Notes: generated by a model not told the origin, from the sequence alone. DNA of 64,000 bases from Chryseobacterium tagetis (GCF_016735585.2 NZ_JAERSE020000002.1:806001-870000), one strand, 5' to 3'. Numbered from the stretch's first letter, positions 34,949-44,601 are shown. Translations and numbers: made by a program.

Positions 34949-36202
34949 ATGCAACTCACTGTTGTCAAAACTTTTGTTTCACGTTTTCTGATCCTGATCC
35001 TCAGCTTTGGATTGGTAATATTTTCTACCAATATGTGGGGAAGTGAAGGCAAGGGAACGATCTCGATTGTGATTGCCAATGCAGCTATCGTAAGCTTTTT
35101 CAGCAGTATTTTTGCAGGAAGCAGTACCTCTTATTTTGCTTCAAAATTTAAAACCGAACAGATTTTAGTATATTCCTATATCTGGTCGGTTATTATGGGA
35201 ATCTTAATTCCGGTTATATTCAGCTTTGCAGATATTCAGGCTGATTATTTGATGTATCTGATCGGGATTTCAGTTTTTTCTTCGCTCTTATCTGTAAATG
35301 TCAATCTGTTTATAGGAACCCGAAATATCAGATTGTTTAATATTTATACCGTTTTACAACAGCTTGTCCATATTCTTTTTATAGGCATTTTTATTTATAT
35401 TCTAAACCTGAAAGACGTTTCAGTCTATTTCGGAGCACAGATTTGCTGTCTTGCCTTTTTATTTTTCACAAGCTTCATGCAGGTGATCAGAAAATGTAAA
35501 ATCTCAGAAATCTCCCTGTCCAAAAAAGTATTTAAAAGTATGTTCGAGTATGGATGGAAAACCCAGCTCAGTGCTTTTGTGCAGTTTTTGAACTACAGAC
35601 TTTCCTTTTATTTTCTTGAACATTTTGAAGGCATTGCAAGTGTAGGTATTTTTTCAATAGGAATTACTTTTTCAGAAGCGATTTGGACGATTACCAGAAG
35701 TATTGCTGTGGTTTTATACTCAGATGTTATTAATAGCAAAAGCAGGGAAGAATCAATTCTTAAAACAAAATCTTCACTGAAACTTTCATTTCTGTTAATG
35801 CTGATCTTTTTACTCGGCATTATTATCATTCCGGGTTCGGTGTATGAAATGATTTTCGGAAGAGCATTCAGAGGAACAAAAGAAATTATGCTGCTTTTAT
35901 CTCCGGGCATTCTTGCCATTGCGATCAGTGATATGATAGGCTATTATTTTTCAGGAATAAAAGAACTGAGAATTCTTAATGTGAAATCAATTGTCGGTTT
36001 GGTCATTACGGTTGCTTTTTCTTTCTTACTGATCCCGAAGTATGGTATTTTAGGCGCTTGTATTGTGACAACTTTATCATACTCAGTATCGGCTTTGCTG
36101 CTGTTCCTGAAATTTTACCGTTCTACGGATTTTAAAATACAGGATTATCTGATTACCAAAGAAGATATCCGTTTAGCCAGAGAAAAATTGATGAAGAAGT
36201 AA
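34949..36202 (+). CDS. Polysaccharide flippase-like membrane protein (Wzx/MATE type)
   Basis: A 417-residue protein with about twelve hydrophobic segments arranged as in the oligosaccharide flippase/MATE superfamily (FVSRFLILILSFGLVIFSTNMWG at the start, GILGACIVTTLSYSVSALLLFL near the end). It probably moves lipid-linked oligosaccharide across the inner membrane. It lies between the glycosyltransferase and the asparagine synthetase genes on the same strand. Confidence 0.85.
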   Translation: MQLTVVKTFVSRFLILILSFGLVIFSTNMWGSEGKGTISIVIANAAIVSFFSSIFAGSSTSYFASKFKTEQILVYSYIWSVIMGILIPVIFSFADIQADYLMYLIGISVFSSLLSVNVNLFIGTRNIRLFNIYTVLQQLVHILFIGIFIYILNLKDVSVYFGAQICCLAFLFFTSFMQVIRKCKISEISLSKKVFKSMFEYGWKTQLSAFVQFLNYRLSFYFLEHFEGIASVGIFSIGITFSEAIWTITRSIAVVLYSDVINSKSREESILKTKSSLKLSFLLMLIFLLGIIIIPGSVYEMIFGRAFRGTKEIMLLLSPGILAIAISDMIGYYFSGIKELRILNVKSIVGLVITVAFSFLLIPKYGILGACIVTTLSYSVSALLLFLKFYRSTDFKIQDYLITKEDIRLAREKLMKK

Positions 36203-36265
36203 ATATCAGTTTACTTTTTAGAAAATCAGGCGTTTTGCTTATTTTTACCCAACAAAATCAGAAGT

Positions 36266-38167
36266 ATGTGCGGAATTTGCGGTTATTATTCATTTCATAA
36301 AAATATTTCATCTAAAAATATTACAGAGATGAATCAGTCGATCAGACATCGCGGTCCCGATGATGAAGGATTCTGGATTTCCGACGGTTCTGAAAGCAGA
36401 AACTTTTCAGGAAATAATTCTACGGAAAAGATCAAAAAAGAATTTCCGGTTTTACAGGAGGAGTATTCAAAAATCGCGTTAGGTTTCAGAAGACTTTCCA
36501 TTCTTGATCTTTCTGAAAAAGGTCATCAACCGATGCTTTCTGAAAATGAAAAAATAGTCATTACCTTCAACGGAGAAATCTATAATTTTAAAAAGCTTAG
36601 AAAAGAGCTTGAAGCTTTAGGATATCATTTCCAAAGTCAATCAGATACGGAAGTGATTCTTAAATCATATATAGAATGGGGAACTTCCATGTTTGTAAAG
36701 CTTGATGGAATGTTTGCGATTTGTATTGTAGATCTGGAACAGCAAAAAATTATTCTGGGTAGAGATCGGGTAGGACTGAAACCTTTATTTTACAGCAAAA
36801 ATGAAAACGGATTGATTTGGGCTTCAGAAATCAAAGCCATTCTGAAAAACGAATTTGTAAAACCTGAGATCAACTGGAACGGAGTTTATACCAATTTTCT
36901 TTTTCAAACGACCTTGGCTCCTGAAACCTGTTTTCAGCATATTTTTTCACTGGAACCAGGCTCATTAATGAGTATTGATCTTAAGACTCAGGAAATTCTT
37001 AAAGAAAAATTCTGGGAACTCTCTTTACAATCGGTTTCTACGATTTCGGAGCAAGAGGCTGTCGAAAAAATAGATCATTTGCTTGCTGAAAGTGTTTCTG
37101 AACAGCTTCATGCTGATGTTCCCGTTGCCAGTATGATGAGCGGAGGAATTGATTCTACTTTGATTACTTCAAAATCAAAACCTTTTAAAGAAGATATTAA
37201 TGCTTTTACCATTTCCTATAAATTTTCTGAAGAGGAGGTGAAAAATGCGTCTTTGGTGGCGAATACTCTTGAAATTCCTCATCATATAAAAAATGTGAGT
37301 GATGAAGAAGTTTTAGCAGAGTTGAAAGAAAATATTCAGCATTTTGAAGAACCTTACAGCAGTTTAGAAGTGTTAACAAATGCAGCTGAATACGCTAGAA
37401 AATTAGGGTTTAAAGTTGTTCTTAGCGGAAATGGTGCGGATGAACTTTTTGCGGGATATTCTCATTCTTTAAAGCTGAATAAATGGCTTTTTCTAAGGAA
37501 TTTCAATTTTGTAAGGAATTTTATTGTTACTAATGATGAATTTTCAAAAAAAGTCAAAAATTATTTTTCTCAGGATACAATGTTTGATTTCTTCAGGCAA
37601 AGCCAGGTAGGAATGAAACCTTCCGAAGCAAAATCGGTTTTTACATCTGCTGCTTTTAAAAATATTCATTCAGATCTTAAGCAGTATCATTTACAGGAAA
37701 CCAATGATTATAAAGGCTATTTTGAATATGATATGAAGTATTCGCTTTCATCGCATCATGTTTTCAGAGATGATCTGAGTGCAATGAAATATGGAGTTGA
37801 ATTCCGTTATCCATATCTGAATAATGATTTAATTGATTTTGTTGCTTCTTTGCCAGAAAATTTGAGGTACAATGGAATTCAGAATAAACCGTTACTGCGA
37901 AAAGTTGCAGAAAAATATCTTCCCGAAGAAGTGTTGAAAATGCCGAAAAGAGGATTTTCATTTCCTTTATATGATTTCATTACGAACGAAAATAAGGTAA
38001 GAAACTTTATTGAAGAACATTTATCAAGTCTCAAAAAAAGAAATTTTTTCAATGCTGATGTTATCGATGAATGGTGGCAAAATCAGAATGATGTTTATGA
38101 TTGTGTAAAAATCTGGCAGCTTGTCACTTTTGAGCTGTGGTATCAGAAATATTTTGAAAATCTGTAA
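36266..38167 (+). CDS. asnB: Asparagine synthase (glutamine-hydrolysing), AsnB type
   Basis: A 633-residue enzyme that makes asparagine, or amidates another substrate, from glutamine and ATP. It begins MCGICGYY, whose Cys2 is the glutaminase nucleophile, followed by SIRHRGPDDEG and ITFNGEIYNF. The synthetase domain has the PP-loop MMSGGIDSTL and LSGNGADELFAGY. Its place next to a glycosyltransferase and flippase suggests that, as in many surface-polysaccharide clusters, it may amidate a sugar or lipid-linked precursor rather than serve general asparagine supply. The two roles cannot be told apart from sequence. Confidence 0.92.
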   Translation: MCGICGYYSFHKNISSKNITEMNQSIRHRGPDDEGFWISDGSESRNFSGNNSTEKIKKEFPVLQEEYSKIALGFRRLSILDLSEKGHQPMLSENEKIVITFNGEIYNFKKLRKELEALGYHFQSQSDTEVILKSYIEWGTSMFVKLDGMFAICIVDLEQQKIILGRDRVGLKPLFYSKNENGLIWASEIKAILKNEFVKPEINWNGVYTNFLFQTTLAPETCFQHIFSLEPGSLMSIDLKTQEILKEKFWELSLQSVSTISEQEAVEKIDHLLAESVSEQLHADVPVASMMSGGIDSTLITSKSKPFKEDINAFTISYKFSEEEVKNASLVANTLEIPHHIKNVSDEEVLAELKENIQHFEEPYSSLEVLTNAAEYARKLGFKVVLSGNGADELFAGYSHSLKLNKWLFLRNFNFVRNFIVTNDEFSKKVKNYFSQDTMFDFFRQSQVGMKPSEAKSVFTSAAFKNIHSDLKQYHLQETNDYKGYFEYDMKYSLSSHHVFRDDLSAMKYGVEFRYPYLNNDLIDFVASLPENLRYNGIQNKPLLRKVAEKYLPEEVLKMPKRGFSFPLYDFITNENKVRNFIEEHLSSLKKRNFFNADVIDEWWQNQNDVYDCVKIWQLVTFELWYQKYFENL

Positions 38168-38200
38168 GGAGACTAAAAATTAATATTTTACCTTTGTAGT

Positions 38201-38710
38201 ATGAAGAAATCTTTTTGGGGGATATTAATTGCTTTGCTTTCGCTTCTAAGTTGTAGTAGCGGAGATGATGAATCTTTACAGAAAATGGATCAGATTTTTG
38301 ATTTATACATAAGAGATTCCTCAGGTAAAGACCTTTTAAGTCCTACAAAAGTAGGTTCTTATACGGGAGTTTCATGGAATGATGAATTGGCAGATACTGA
38401 CGTTGCAAACGTTACATTTAGCCGTAAAATGCTTGCAGATTCCACGTATTATGTGGAATATACGGCAGGAGCAACAAGACAGCTTTATGACGGTACTGAT
38501 CCTGACAACAAAATTTATCGTTCGGAAATCCAGGTTTCTTTGACCAAAAAAACATCGGAGACCACGACGGATCCTGTAGATATTGATACATTAGAAATCT
38601 ACTACAGAATGAATCCTTCAGTTTTTGAGGTTTCGAAAGTTTATTACAACAAAGTTTTAAAGTTCTCGAAAGTACCTAATGAACCGAATGTGGTTACAAT
38701 CATAAAATAA
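38201..38710 (+). CDS. Hypothetical lipoprotein
   Basis: A 169-residue product with a lipoprotein signal (MKKSFWGILIALLSLLSCSS). The mature part is beta-rich, with LYIRDSSGKDLLSPTKVGSY, SEIQVSLTKKTSE and a run of threonines. No family is recognised. A TACCTTTG -7 element at 38189-38196 lies only 4 bp before the ATG, so the mRNA would be almost leaderless. Confidence 0.75.
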   Translation: MKKSFWGILIALLSLLSCSSGDDESLQKMDQIFDLYIRDSSGKDLLSPTKVGSYTGVSWNDELADTDVANVTFSRKMLADSTYYVEYTAGATRQLYDGTDPDNKIYRSEIQVSLTKKTSETTTDPVDIDTLEIYYRMNPSVFEVSKVYYNKVLKFSKVPNEPNVVTIIK

Positions 38711-38800
38711 TCTTAAATTTGCACGAACAGTTCAAAGTTCGGGGTTCAGAGTTTTAAGTAACTCAACCTTAAACCTTAAACTTTTAAACCTTAAACCTTT

Positions 38801-40081
38801 ATGTTACAAGTCAATTTTTTGCGCGACAACAAGGAACGCGTTTTAGAAGGTCTTAAAAAAAGACAATTCAAGAATCTTGAGTTGGTAGACGAGGCTATTG
38901 CTACTGACGAAGAAAGAAAAAAAATTCAGTTTGAACTGGATTCTCAACTTTCCGAAATCAACAAAATCTCCAAAGAAATTGGAATGTTGATGAAAGAAGG
39001 GAAAAAAGAAGAAGCTGAATCCGCAAAATCTAAAACAGCACAATACAAAGAGTCGACATCGGAATTGAAATCTCAACTGGAGGTAAAAGAAAAAGCTTTA
39101 CTGGATATTTTATATAAGCTTCCTAACATCCCAAATGAATTGGTGAAAAGTGGTGCTTCTGCAGATGACAATGAAATTGTTTATCAGTCTCATGATGTGG
39201 AAGGGCTAGGAGAAGGAGCAATTCCTCACTGGGAGCTTGCAAAAAAATATAACCTTATCGATTTTGAATTGGGAGTAAAAATTGCCGGAGCCGGTTTTCC
39301 TGTGTATTTAGGTAAAGGAGCAAGATTGCAGAGAGCTTTGGTTCAGTATTTTTTAGATAAAAATGTTGAGAAGGGATATATGGAAGTAAATCCTCCTCAC
39401 GTTATCAATGAAGCTTCAGGATACGGAACAGGACAATTGCCTGATAAAGAAGGTCAGATGTATGAAATAGCTAATAATACAACTGCAGAAACATTGTTTT
39501 TAATTCCTACAGCGGAAGTTCCGGTAACGAATTTATACCGTGATGTTTTATTGGAAGAGAAGGACCTTCCGATAAAAAATACAGCATTCTCTCAATGTTA
39601 CAGAAGAGAAGCAGGTAGCTACGGAGCTCACGTAAGAGGATTAAACCGTCTTCACCAGTTTGAAAAGGTGGAAATCGTAAGAATTGAAAAACCGGAGAAT
39701 TCTTATGCTGTTCTGGAAGAAATGGTAGAACATATCAAAGAGATTTTAAAGGATCTTGAACTGCCTTACAGAGTATTAAGACTTTGTGGCGGAGATACAG
39801 GTTTTGGTTCTGCAATGACGTACGATTTTGAAGTTTGGAGTGCGGCTCAGGAAATGTGGCTGGAAGTAAGTTCTGTTTCTAACTTTGAAACTTTCCAGGC
39901 AAATAGATTGAAATGCCGTTATAAAGCAGATGGGAAGTCTCAATTAGTTCATACCTTAAATGGCTCTGCAATGGCTTTACCAAGAATCATGGCTGCTTTG
40001 CTTGAGAATAACCAGACAGCGGAAGGAATTAAACTTCCTAAGAAGATTGCTGAGTATGCAAGATTCGATTTGATTAACTAA
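38801..40081 (+). CDS. serS: Seryl-tRNA synthetase
   Basis: A 426-residue class II synthetase that charges tRNA-Ser. It begins MLQVNFLRDNKERV and has a long coiled-coil arm (about residues 30-100), then the catalytic domain with motif 2 (QCYRREAGSYGAHVRGLNRLHQFEKVE) and motif 3 (TLNGSAMALPRIMAALLENNQ). The PTAEVPVTNLY segment is the serine-binding loop. The preceding 90 bp contain degenerate CCTTAAAC units. Confidence 0.97.
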   Translation: MLQVNFLRDNKERVLEGLKKRQFKNLELVDEAIATDEERKKIQFELDSQLSEINKISKEIGMLMKEGKKEEAESAKSKTAQYKESTSELKSQLEVKEKALLDILYKLPNIPNELVKSGASADDNEIVYQSHDVEGLGEGAIPHWELAKKYNLIDFELGVKIAGAGFPVYLGKGARLQRALVQYFLDKNVEKGYMEVNPPHVINEASGYGTGQLPDKEGQMYEIANNTTAETLFLIPTAEVPVTNLYRDVLLEEKDLPIKNTAFSQCYRREAGSYGAHVRGLNRLHQFEKVEIVRIEKPENSYAVLEEMVEHIKEILKDLELPYRVLRLCGGDTGFGSAMTYDFEVWSAAQEMWLEVSSVSNFETFQANRLKCRYKADGKSQLVHTLNGSAMALPRIMAALLENNQTAEGIKLPKKIAEYARFDLIN

Positions 40082-40102
40082 TCAGACTCTATTTTATATA
40101 AA

Positions 40103-40140
40103 AAAACCACCGGAATTTCTCTGGTGGTTTTTGTTTTTTT
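40103..40140. terminator. Terminator after serS, possibly bidirectional
   Basis: AAAACCACC (40103-40111) pairs with GGTGGTTTT (40123-40131), with a T run on the right and an A run on the left. The convergent lipoprotein gene ends at 40139. Confidence 0.85.
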
Positions 40141-40918
40141 ATTCAGTAACGATAACGATTTTCTTATCTGAATTTGTGAGCTGTTTTTTGGAATCTCCTA
40201 ACATTTCATCCAAATTATAATCTACTCTGATTGTATGATCATCTACTTTGGTAATCCAGTCATGTTTTCCGGAGATGGACTTTATTTTATTTTCAAACTT
40301 TAAAGTTGTACTCATTTTTTTCAGCATCATTTTCATTAGAGAGAATGCTGATTGATTATTATCGGCAGGATCATCCAAATCAAGGCTTTCTCCTCCCGGA
40401 AGTCCTTTTCCTGAAAGAATATCTTTAAATCCGTTAATATTCAGATTTTCGGTATCTATTGTAAGAGTTTTGCCATCCCACATATTTAAAGCCATCTGAT
40501 CAACCGGAAGTTTGTCTTTTTTAGACATTTTTCCGATGGTATTGTAATCTGCTTTTGTAAAATGATCCATCTTCATAGAGAAACCGGCAAGTTCATATTT
40601 ATCAAAATTAGATTTCATGAATACTTTTTTCATGATTTTGATGGAATCCGGATTAGTGGTTTTTAATTTACCTTCTTTCTTTTCCATTTCATAAAGACTT
40701 GTCCATGTTCTTGGAAGTTTTTCCAGTTCGGCAAGTTCTTTTTTATCATTTTTTGTAGAATCCGGCATCATTGATTTGAACATGGTCATGGCTTCTTTCA
40801 TGTCAATATCCATTAATGCTGTAGATGCTGCATCTTTGTGATAGACGATTTCCGAGTTTATCGTACATGATTGCAGGGCAAAAAGGCTTATGAGAAGTAA
40901 AAATAAAGTCTTTTTCAT
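40139..40918 (-). CDS. Hypothetical lipoprotein
   Basis: A 259-residue product with a lipoprotein signal (MKKTLFLLLISLFALQSC). The mature protein is highly charged, with MDIDMKEAMTMFKSMMPDS and repeated lysine/methionine stretches, and a beta-rich C terminus (HTIRVDYNLDEML). I do not recognise the family. It is the last minus-strand gene before the cbb3 locus and 23 bp downstream of the TauE/SafE-like gene, so it could share that transcript. Confidence 0.72.
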   Translation of the reverse strand: MKKTLFLLLISLFALQSCTINSEIVYHKDAASTALMDIDMKEAMTMFKSMMPDSTKNDKKELAELEKLPRTWTSLYEMEKKEGKLKTTNPDSIKIMKKVFMKSNFDKYELAGFSMKMDHFTKADYNTIGKMSKKDKLPVDQMALNMWDGKTLTIDTENLNINGFKDILSGKGLPGGESLDLDDPADNNQSAFSLMKMMLKKMSTTLKFENKIKSISGKHDWITKVDDHTIRVDYNLDEMLGDSKKQLTNSDKKIVIVTE

Positions 40919-40941
40919 GTGGTGTTATTTGATTTTATAAA

Positions 40942-41709
40942 TTAATGGCAATTTGTGTTGCTATGATTATGTGTACTATGATCTCCGGGTAAATGGCAAT
41001 CTCCCTGATTATCTTTGGAAACAGACATTGCTTCAGCAGGCGGAGAGATATAAGGAATTCCGAGTTCTAATCCACGAAGAATAAATAATCCTCCTAAAAC
41101 GATCATCACTACAGGAATAGCTTTTAAAACTTTTACTCTGAAAGCCTGATTCATTAGATTCCCTACCAGAACAACTGCAAACATAAACGGAAGGGTTCCC
41201 AATCCAAATAATGACATATATAAGGCTCCCTGCCATATTCCTCCGCTCGCTAAACTTGCCGTTAATGCCATATAAACCATTCCGCAAGGTAAAAAACCAT
41301 TGAGAATACCTGTGGTAAATCTGGAACGGTAATCTGCTTTCTGAAGAAGTTTTCCTAAATTCGATTTTACAGAAAATAAAAATTTAGAAAAGAAAGGGAT
41401 TTTTGAAGCAAAATCTTTTCCTCCAAAAGAAAATAAGGCCATAATAATCAACAGAACACCCACTAAAATGGTTAAATATTTTTGGAAACCTGCCATTTCA
41501 AATCCTTCTCCAATAATTCCTAAGATCGCGCCCAAAAGAGAATAAGTAAATATTCTTCCGAACTGGTACGTCAGATTTTGAAGGTAATAATTGGTCGCCT
41601 GCTTTTTAGTTAATCCCATCGACAAAGCAATAGGGCCGCACATTCCGATACAGTGAAATCCGGATGCGAAGCCTAAGCCGATTGCCGATACAATAAGTGC
41701 TATTTCCAT
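40942..41709 (-). CDS. TauE/SafE-like membrane protein of the cbb3 locus
   Basis: A 255-residue protein with six or seven membrane helices. It begins FASGFHCIGMCGPIALSMG, the family start, with cysteines spaced CxxxC. The C-terminal tail is rich in His and Cys (GDCHLPGDHSTHNHSNTNCH), a plausible metal-binding segment. In cbb3 loci of many bacteria a protein of this class accompanies ccoGHIS, and a copper or redox-maturation role is the likely reading, although some family members are called sulfite exporters. It overlaps ccoH by 10 bp. Confidence 0.85.
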   Translation of the reverse strand: MEIALIVSAIGLGFASGFHCIGMCGPIALSMGLTKKQATNYYLQNLTYQFGRIFTYSLLGAILGIIGEGFEMAGFQKYLTILVGVLLIIMALFSFGGKDFASKIPFFSKFLFSVKSNLGKLLQKADYRSRFTTGILNGFLPCGMVYMALTASLASGGIWQGALYMSLFGLGTLPFMFAVVLVGNLMNQAFRVKVLKAIPVVMIVLGGLFILRGLELGIPYISPPAEAMSVSKDNQGDCHLPGDHSTHNHSNTNCH

Positions 41710-42152
41710 ATCACATCATAGTCCATTCTGTAGTCTGTTTTGTCTCTGGTCCAAGTCAATCTCAACGTATAATTCCCTAGTTTTAAGACCTGAGTAGGAA
41801 TGGTAAAAGATTTATTGGCATCAAGCTGTACAGTTCTGTGTATATCTAAATTCTGGTCGTCGGTTCTGTTTAAAACAAATTTTACCGTAGTGTTGGAATT
41901 GTCGTAATCTTTAGGGAAAGAAATTATAATTCCGGATTTATCTTGTTTGTATACAGGTTTTTCCTGTAAATCATCTGCTCTTTTTTTAGCATCAATTACA
42001 TCTTGGTATTTTAGCTCTTCTTCATAATAATTATCCGTTACCATCTCAGAATTTTTCTGTCCGTTTGTGAAAAGAAACATCATCGACAGAATAAAAATAA
42101 TGAATGCAGCCAGTGCAATTACAATACCGTGTCCCCAACTAAAGTTTTTCAT
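41700..42152 (-). CDS. ccoH: FixH/CcoH assembly protein of cbb3 oxidase
   Basis: A 150-residue protein with one N-terminal membrane helix (IVIALAAFIIFILSMMFLFTNG) and a periplasmic domain containing MVTDNYYEEELKYQDVIDA, the FixH family marker. It helps to assemble or stabilise the cbb3 oxidase. It starts 8 bp after ccoG and overlaps the TauE/SafE-like gene, consistent with one operon. Confidence 0.9.
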   Translation of the reverse strand: MKNFSWGHGIVIALAAFIIFILSMMFLFTNGQKNSEMVTDNYYEEELKYQDVIDAKKRADDLQEKPVYKQDKSGIIISFPKDYDNSNTTVKFVLNRTDDQNLDIHRTVQLDANKSFTIPTQVLKLGNYTLRLTWTRDKTDYRMDYDVIWK

Positions 42153-42160
42153 ACTAAAAA

Positions 42161-43615
42161 TTAAAATTGTAATTTAAAAGGTCCTTCAAAATACGTCTGG
42201 TAAGAATCTACAAGCTTACCTTTCATATCATAAACGCCTATCGTAATATTTTGTTTCGATAATTTCATTTCATTTTCAGGGAAGCTGATATTGATGGTTC
42301 CCTTTGTGATCTTATCTCTTTCTACTGTAATCTTGCTCGAAGCACTGTAAATAATTTCTCCGTGTTTTGGCTCGATTACTTTTATCGTTACCACTTTCTT
42401 ATCATTCGTTTTGTTCAAGAATGTATAATTGTAAGTATTGGTAATTTTTCCGTCTCTCACAAAGAATGTGCTTCCTGCCGGTTTGATGAATTTGGCTTCC
42501 ATTTCTCCACGGCTGGATAATAAGTAGCCTAAGAATCCTATAAGCGCTAAGAGAAGAACGGCAAAACCTTTCATTCTTCCGGTAAACTTAAATGGAGTTT
42601 CTTTTTCGATTTCGTTTTCAGAAGCATATCTGATCAGTCCTTTTGGCAGACCTACTTTTTCCATGACTTCATCACAAGCATCAATACAAGCGGTACAGTT
42701 GATACATTCCAGCTGCTGTCCGTCTCTGATATCAATACCTGTAGGACAAACGACGACACATTGATGGCAGTCGATACAATCTCCTTTTCCTGCTGCTTTT
42801 CTGTCTTCACCTTTTCTCCATTTAGATCTGTTTTCTCCACGTTTGAAATCGTAGAATACATTTATGGTGTCTTTATCGATCAATACCCCTTGAAGTCTTC
42901 CGTATGGGCAAACCAATGTACAAACCTGCTCTCTGAACCAAGCAAAAACAAAATAGAATGCTGCAGTAAACAGAATCATTACCATAAAGTTAGTAGGATT
43001 CGCAAACGGACCTTGCGATACAATGTTGAATACTTCCTTATACCCTACAATATACATGAACATAAAGTGGGTAATAATTAAAGAGATAACAATGAAGACC
43101 GTCCATTTCAAGCTTCTTTTCCAGATCTTTTCGGCATTCCATTCCTGACGATCCAGTTTCATCTGCTTATTTCTGTCTCCTTCAATCAGGTAATCTATTT
43201 TACGAAATATTGATTCCATAAAAATTGTCTGAGGGCAAATCCACCCGCAGAAAATTCTTCCGAACGCAATCGTAAAAACAATAATGAAAATAAGTGACGC
43301 AATAGCTCCTAATGTAAGGATAAAAAAGTCCTGAGGATAGAAAGGCTGTCCAAAAATGAAAAACTCTCTGTCAATGACATTAAACAGGATTAAAGGATTA
43401 CCATTAATCTTAATAAATGGTAATGTAAAATAAATAACAAGTAAAATATAACTTACAATATTTCTGTAGTTGGTATATTTTCCTTTTGGTTTTCTCGGGA
43501 AGACCCATTTTCTTTTTCCCGATTGTTCCATTGTGCCAATAGAGTCTCTATAAGTTTCGGGATCGAGCACCTGTCCCTGTCCTCCTCTTGCTTCTATTTC
43601 TTCTATTTCTGACAT
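42161..43615 (-). CDS. ccoG: CcoG/FixG polyferredoxin, cbb3 oxidase maturation
   Basis: A 484-residue membrane protein with several helices and Fe-S motifs: CGWICPQTIFMESIFRKIDY, CTLVCPYGRLQG, then a two-cluster ferredoxin segment CIDCHQCVVVCPTGID and CINCTACIDACDEVM. In other bacteria CcoG reduces Cu(II) for cbb3 oxidase copper insertion. The C-terminal part is an Ig-like domain. It is the first gene after a hairpin-bearing gap that follows ccoP. Confidence 0.95.
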   Translation of the reverse strand: MSEIEEIEARGGQGQVLDPETYRDSIGTMEQSGKRKWVFPRKPKGKYTNYRNIVSYILLVIYFTLPFIKINGNPLILFNVIDREFFIFGQPFYPQDFFILTLGAIASLIFIIVFTIAFGRIFCGWICPQTIFMESIFRKIDYLIEGDRNKQMKLDRQEWNAEKIWKRSLKWTVFIVISLIITHFMFMYIVGYKEVFNIVSQGPFANPTNFMVMILFTAAFYFVFAWFREQVCTLVCPYGRLQGVLIDKDTINVFYDFKRGENRSKWRKGEDRKAAGKGDCIDCHQCVVVCPTGIDIRDGQQLECINCTACIDACDEVMEKVGLPKGLIRYASENEIEKETPFKFTGRMKGFAVLLLALIGFLGYLLSSRGEMEAKFIKPAGSTFFVRDGKITNTYNYTFLNKTNDKKVVTIKVIEPKHGEIIYSASSKITVERDKITKGTINISFPENEMKLSKQNITIGVYDMKGKLVDSYQTYFEGPFKLQF

Positions 43616-43636
43616 TGTGTAATGTATTTAAAAAAA

Positions 43637-43686
43637 GAAAAACATAATTCGTTACTATTTTATTCTAATAACCAATTATGTTTTTC
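43637..43686 (-). terminator. 13-bp inverted repeat between ccoP and ccoG
   Basis: 43637-43649 and 43674-43686 are perfect reverse complements with a 24-nt loop. On the minus strand the hairpin is followed by a T-rich tract (A run at 43630-43636), so it may terminate or attenuate transcription between ccoNOQP and ccoGH. Confidence 0.6.
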
Positions 43687-43709
43687 ATATGACTTAATTT
43701 TTTTAAAAA

Positions 43710-44591
43710 TTATTCTTTTTCCCAGTGTGCTTCTGTTCCCTGAGGAGCAGCTCCACCTTGAGCTGGGGTTACTGGAGGTTGCTCTTGGTTGATGTGATAT
43801 ACATATGCTGCAATCTTTTCAATTTCAGCACCAGAAACTTCTCCGTTTTTCCCGAATGGTCTCATTGTAGGGTTGTTAGGAGAACCATTCCAGTCCATAT
43901 GGAAAACATTTTTGAATAATGTTTTCTCTGGTTGGTTGATCCAGAAATTATCTGTTAGGTTCGGTCCGATACCACCACTACCATCTTCTTTGTGACAAGA
44001 TGCACAGTTGGTTTTGAATAATTCTTTACCTTCTGCAATATTATCAGCTGAATATTTTGCTGTCTCAATCGTTACTGGAGGCTGGCTTGCATTATAAATT
44101 TCAATAGCTGCCATTTGCTCTTTGTATTCTTTTTCATATTCGCTTAACGGGTGAGCGAAATCTGTGAAAGAGAATGCCGCAACATATACAATACAAAAAA
44201 CAGTCCCAAAATAAAATAAACCTACCCACCATTTTGGTAATTGGTTATCCAACTCCATGATTCCGTCGAAACCATGGTCGATAAGGATATCTTTTTCTTC
44301 TGTATCAGATTGCTTTTTGAAAGCTGCATCATACATTCTTCTCAAGAAAGGAATTTTCTTTTCTGCTAAGTATGCTGCTTTTTCTTCTGCAGATAGTTTT
44401 TTGAATTTATTATTTTCAATTAAATCTCCAATTGCACTGTGAATGTAAGCCAAGATTGCACTGATGACTACAGTTCCCCAGAAGTAAGGAGACGTCAAAA
44501 ACGAGTAGCTTTGTACAAACAAATAATAAAAAACTATTAGAAGTCCAATTATTATTAAAATGTTTACAACAACCGGTGTTCTTTGTTTCAT
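43710..44591 (-). CDS. ccoP: CcoP subunit of cbb3 oxidase with a single heme c
   Basis: A 293-residue subunit with two or three N-terminal membrane helices, then the conserved DNQLPKWWVGLFYFGTVFCIVY segment, and one cytochrome c domain with CASCH and a downstream MRPFGKNGEVSG region. Classical CcoP has two CxxCH motifs; only one is present here, as in several Bacteroidetes. It carries electrons into the CcoNO core. It follows ccoQ by 10 bp. Confidence 0.93.
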   Translation of the reverse strand: MKQRTPVVVNILIIIGLLIVFYYLFVQSYSFLTSPYFWGTVVISAILAYIHSAIGDLIENNKFKKLSAEEKAAYLAEKKIPFLRRMYDAAFKKQSDTEEKDILIDHGFDGIMELDNQLPKWWVGLFYFGTVFCIVYVAAFSFTDFAHPLSEYEKEYKEQMAAIEIYNASQPPVTIETAKYSADNIAEGKELFKTNCASCHKEDGSGGIGPNLTDNFWINQPEKTLFKNVFHMDWNGSPNNPTMRPFGKNGEVSGAEIEKIAAYVYHINQEQPPVTPAQGGAAPQGTEAHWEKE

Positions 44592-44601
44592 AATAAATAG
44601 T

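Noticed and set aside
38711..38800. Possible regulatory RNA upstream of serS
   Set aside because: The region shows only degenerate CCTTAAAC-type units and no stable hairpin or T-box features.
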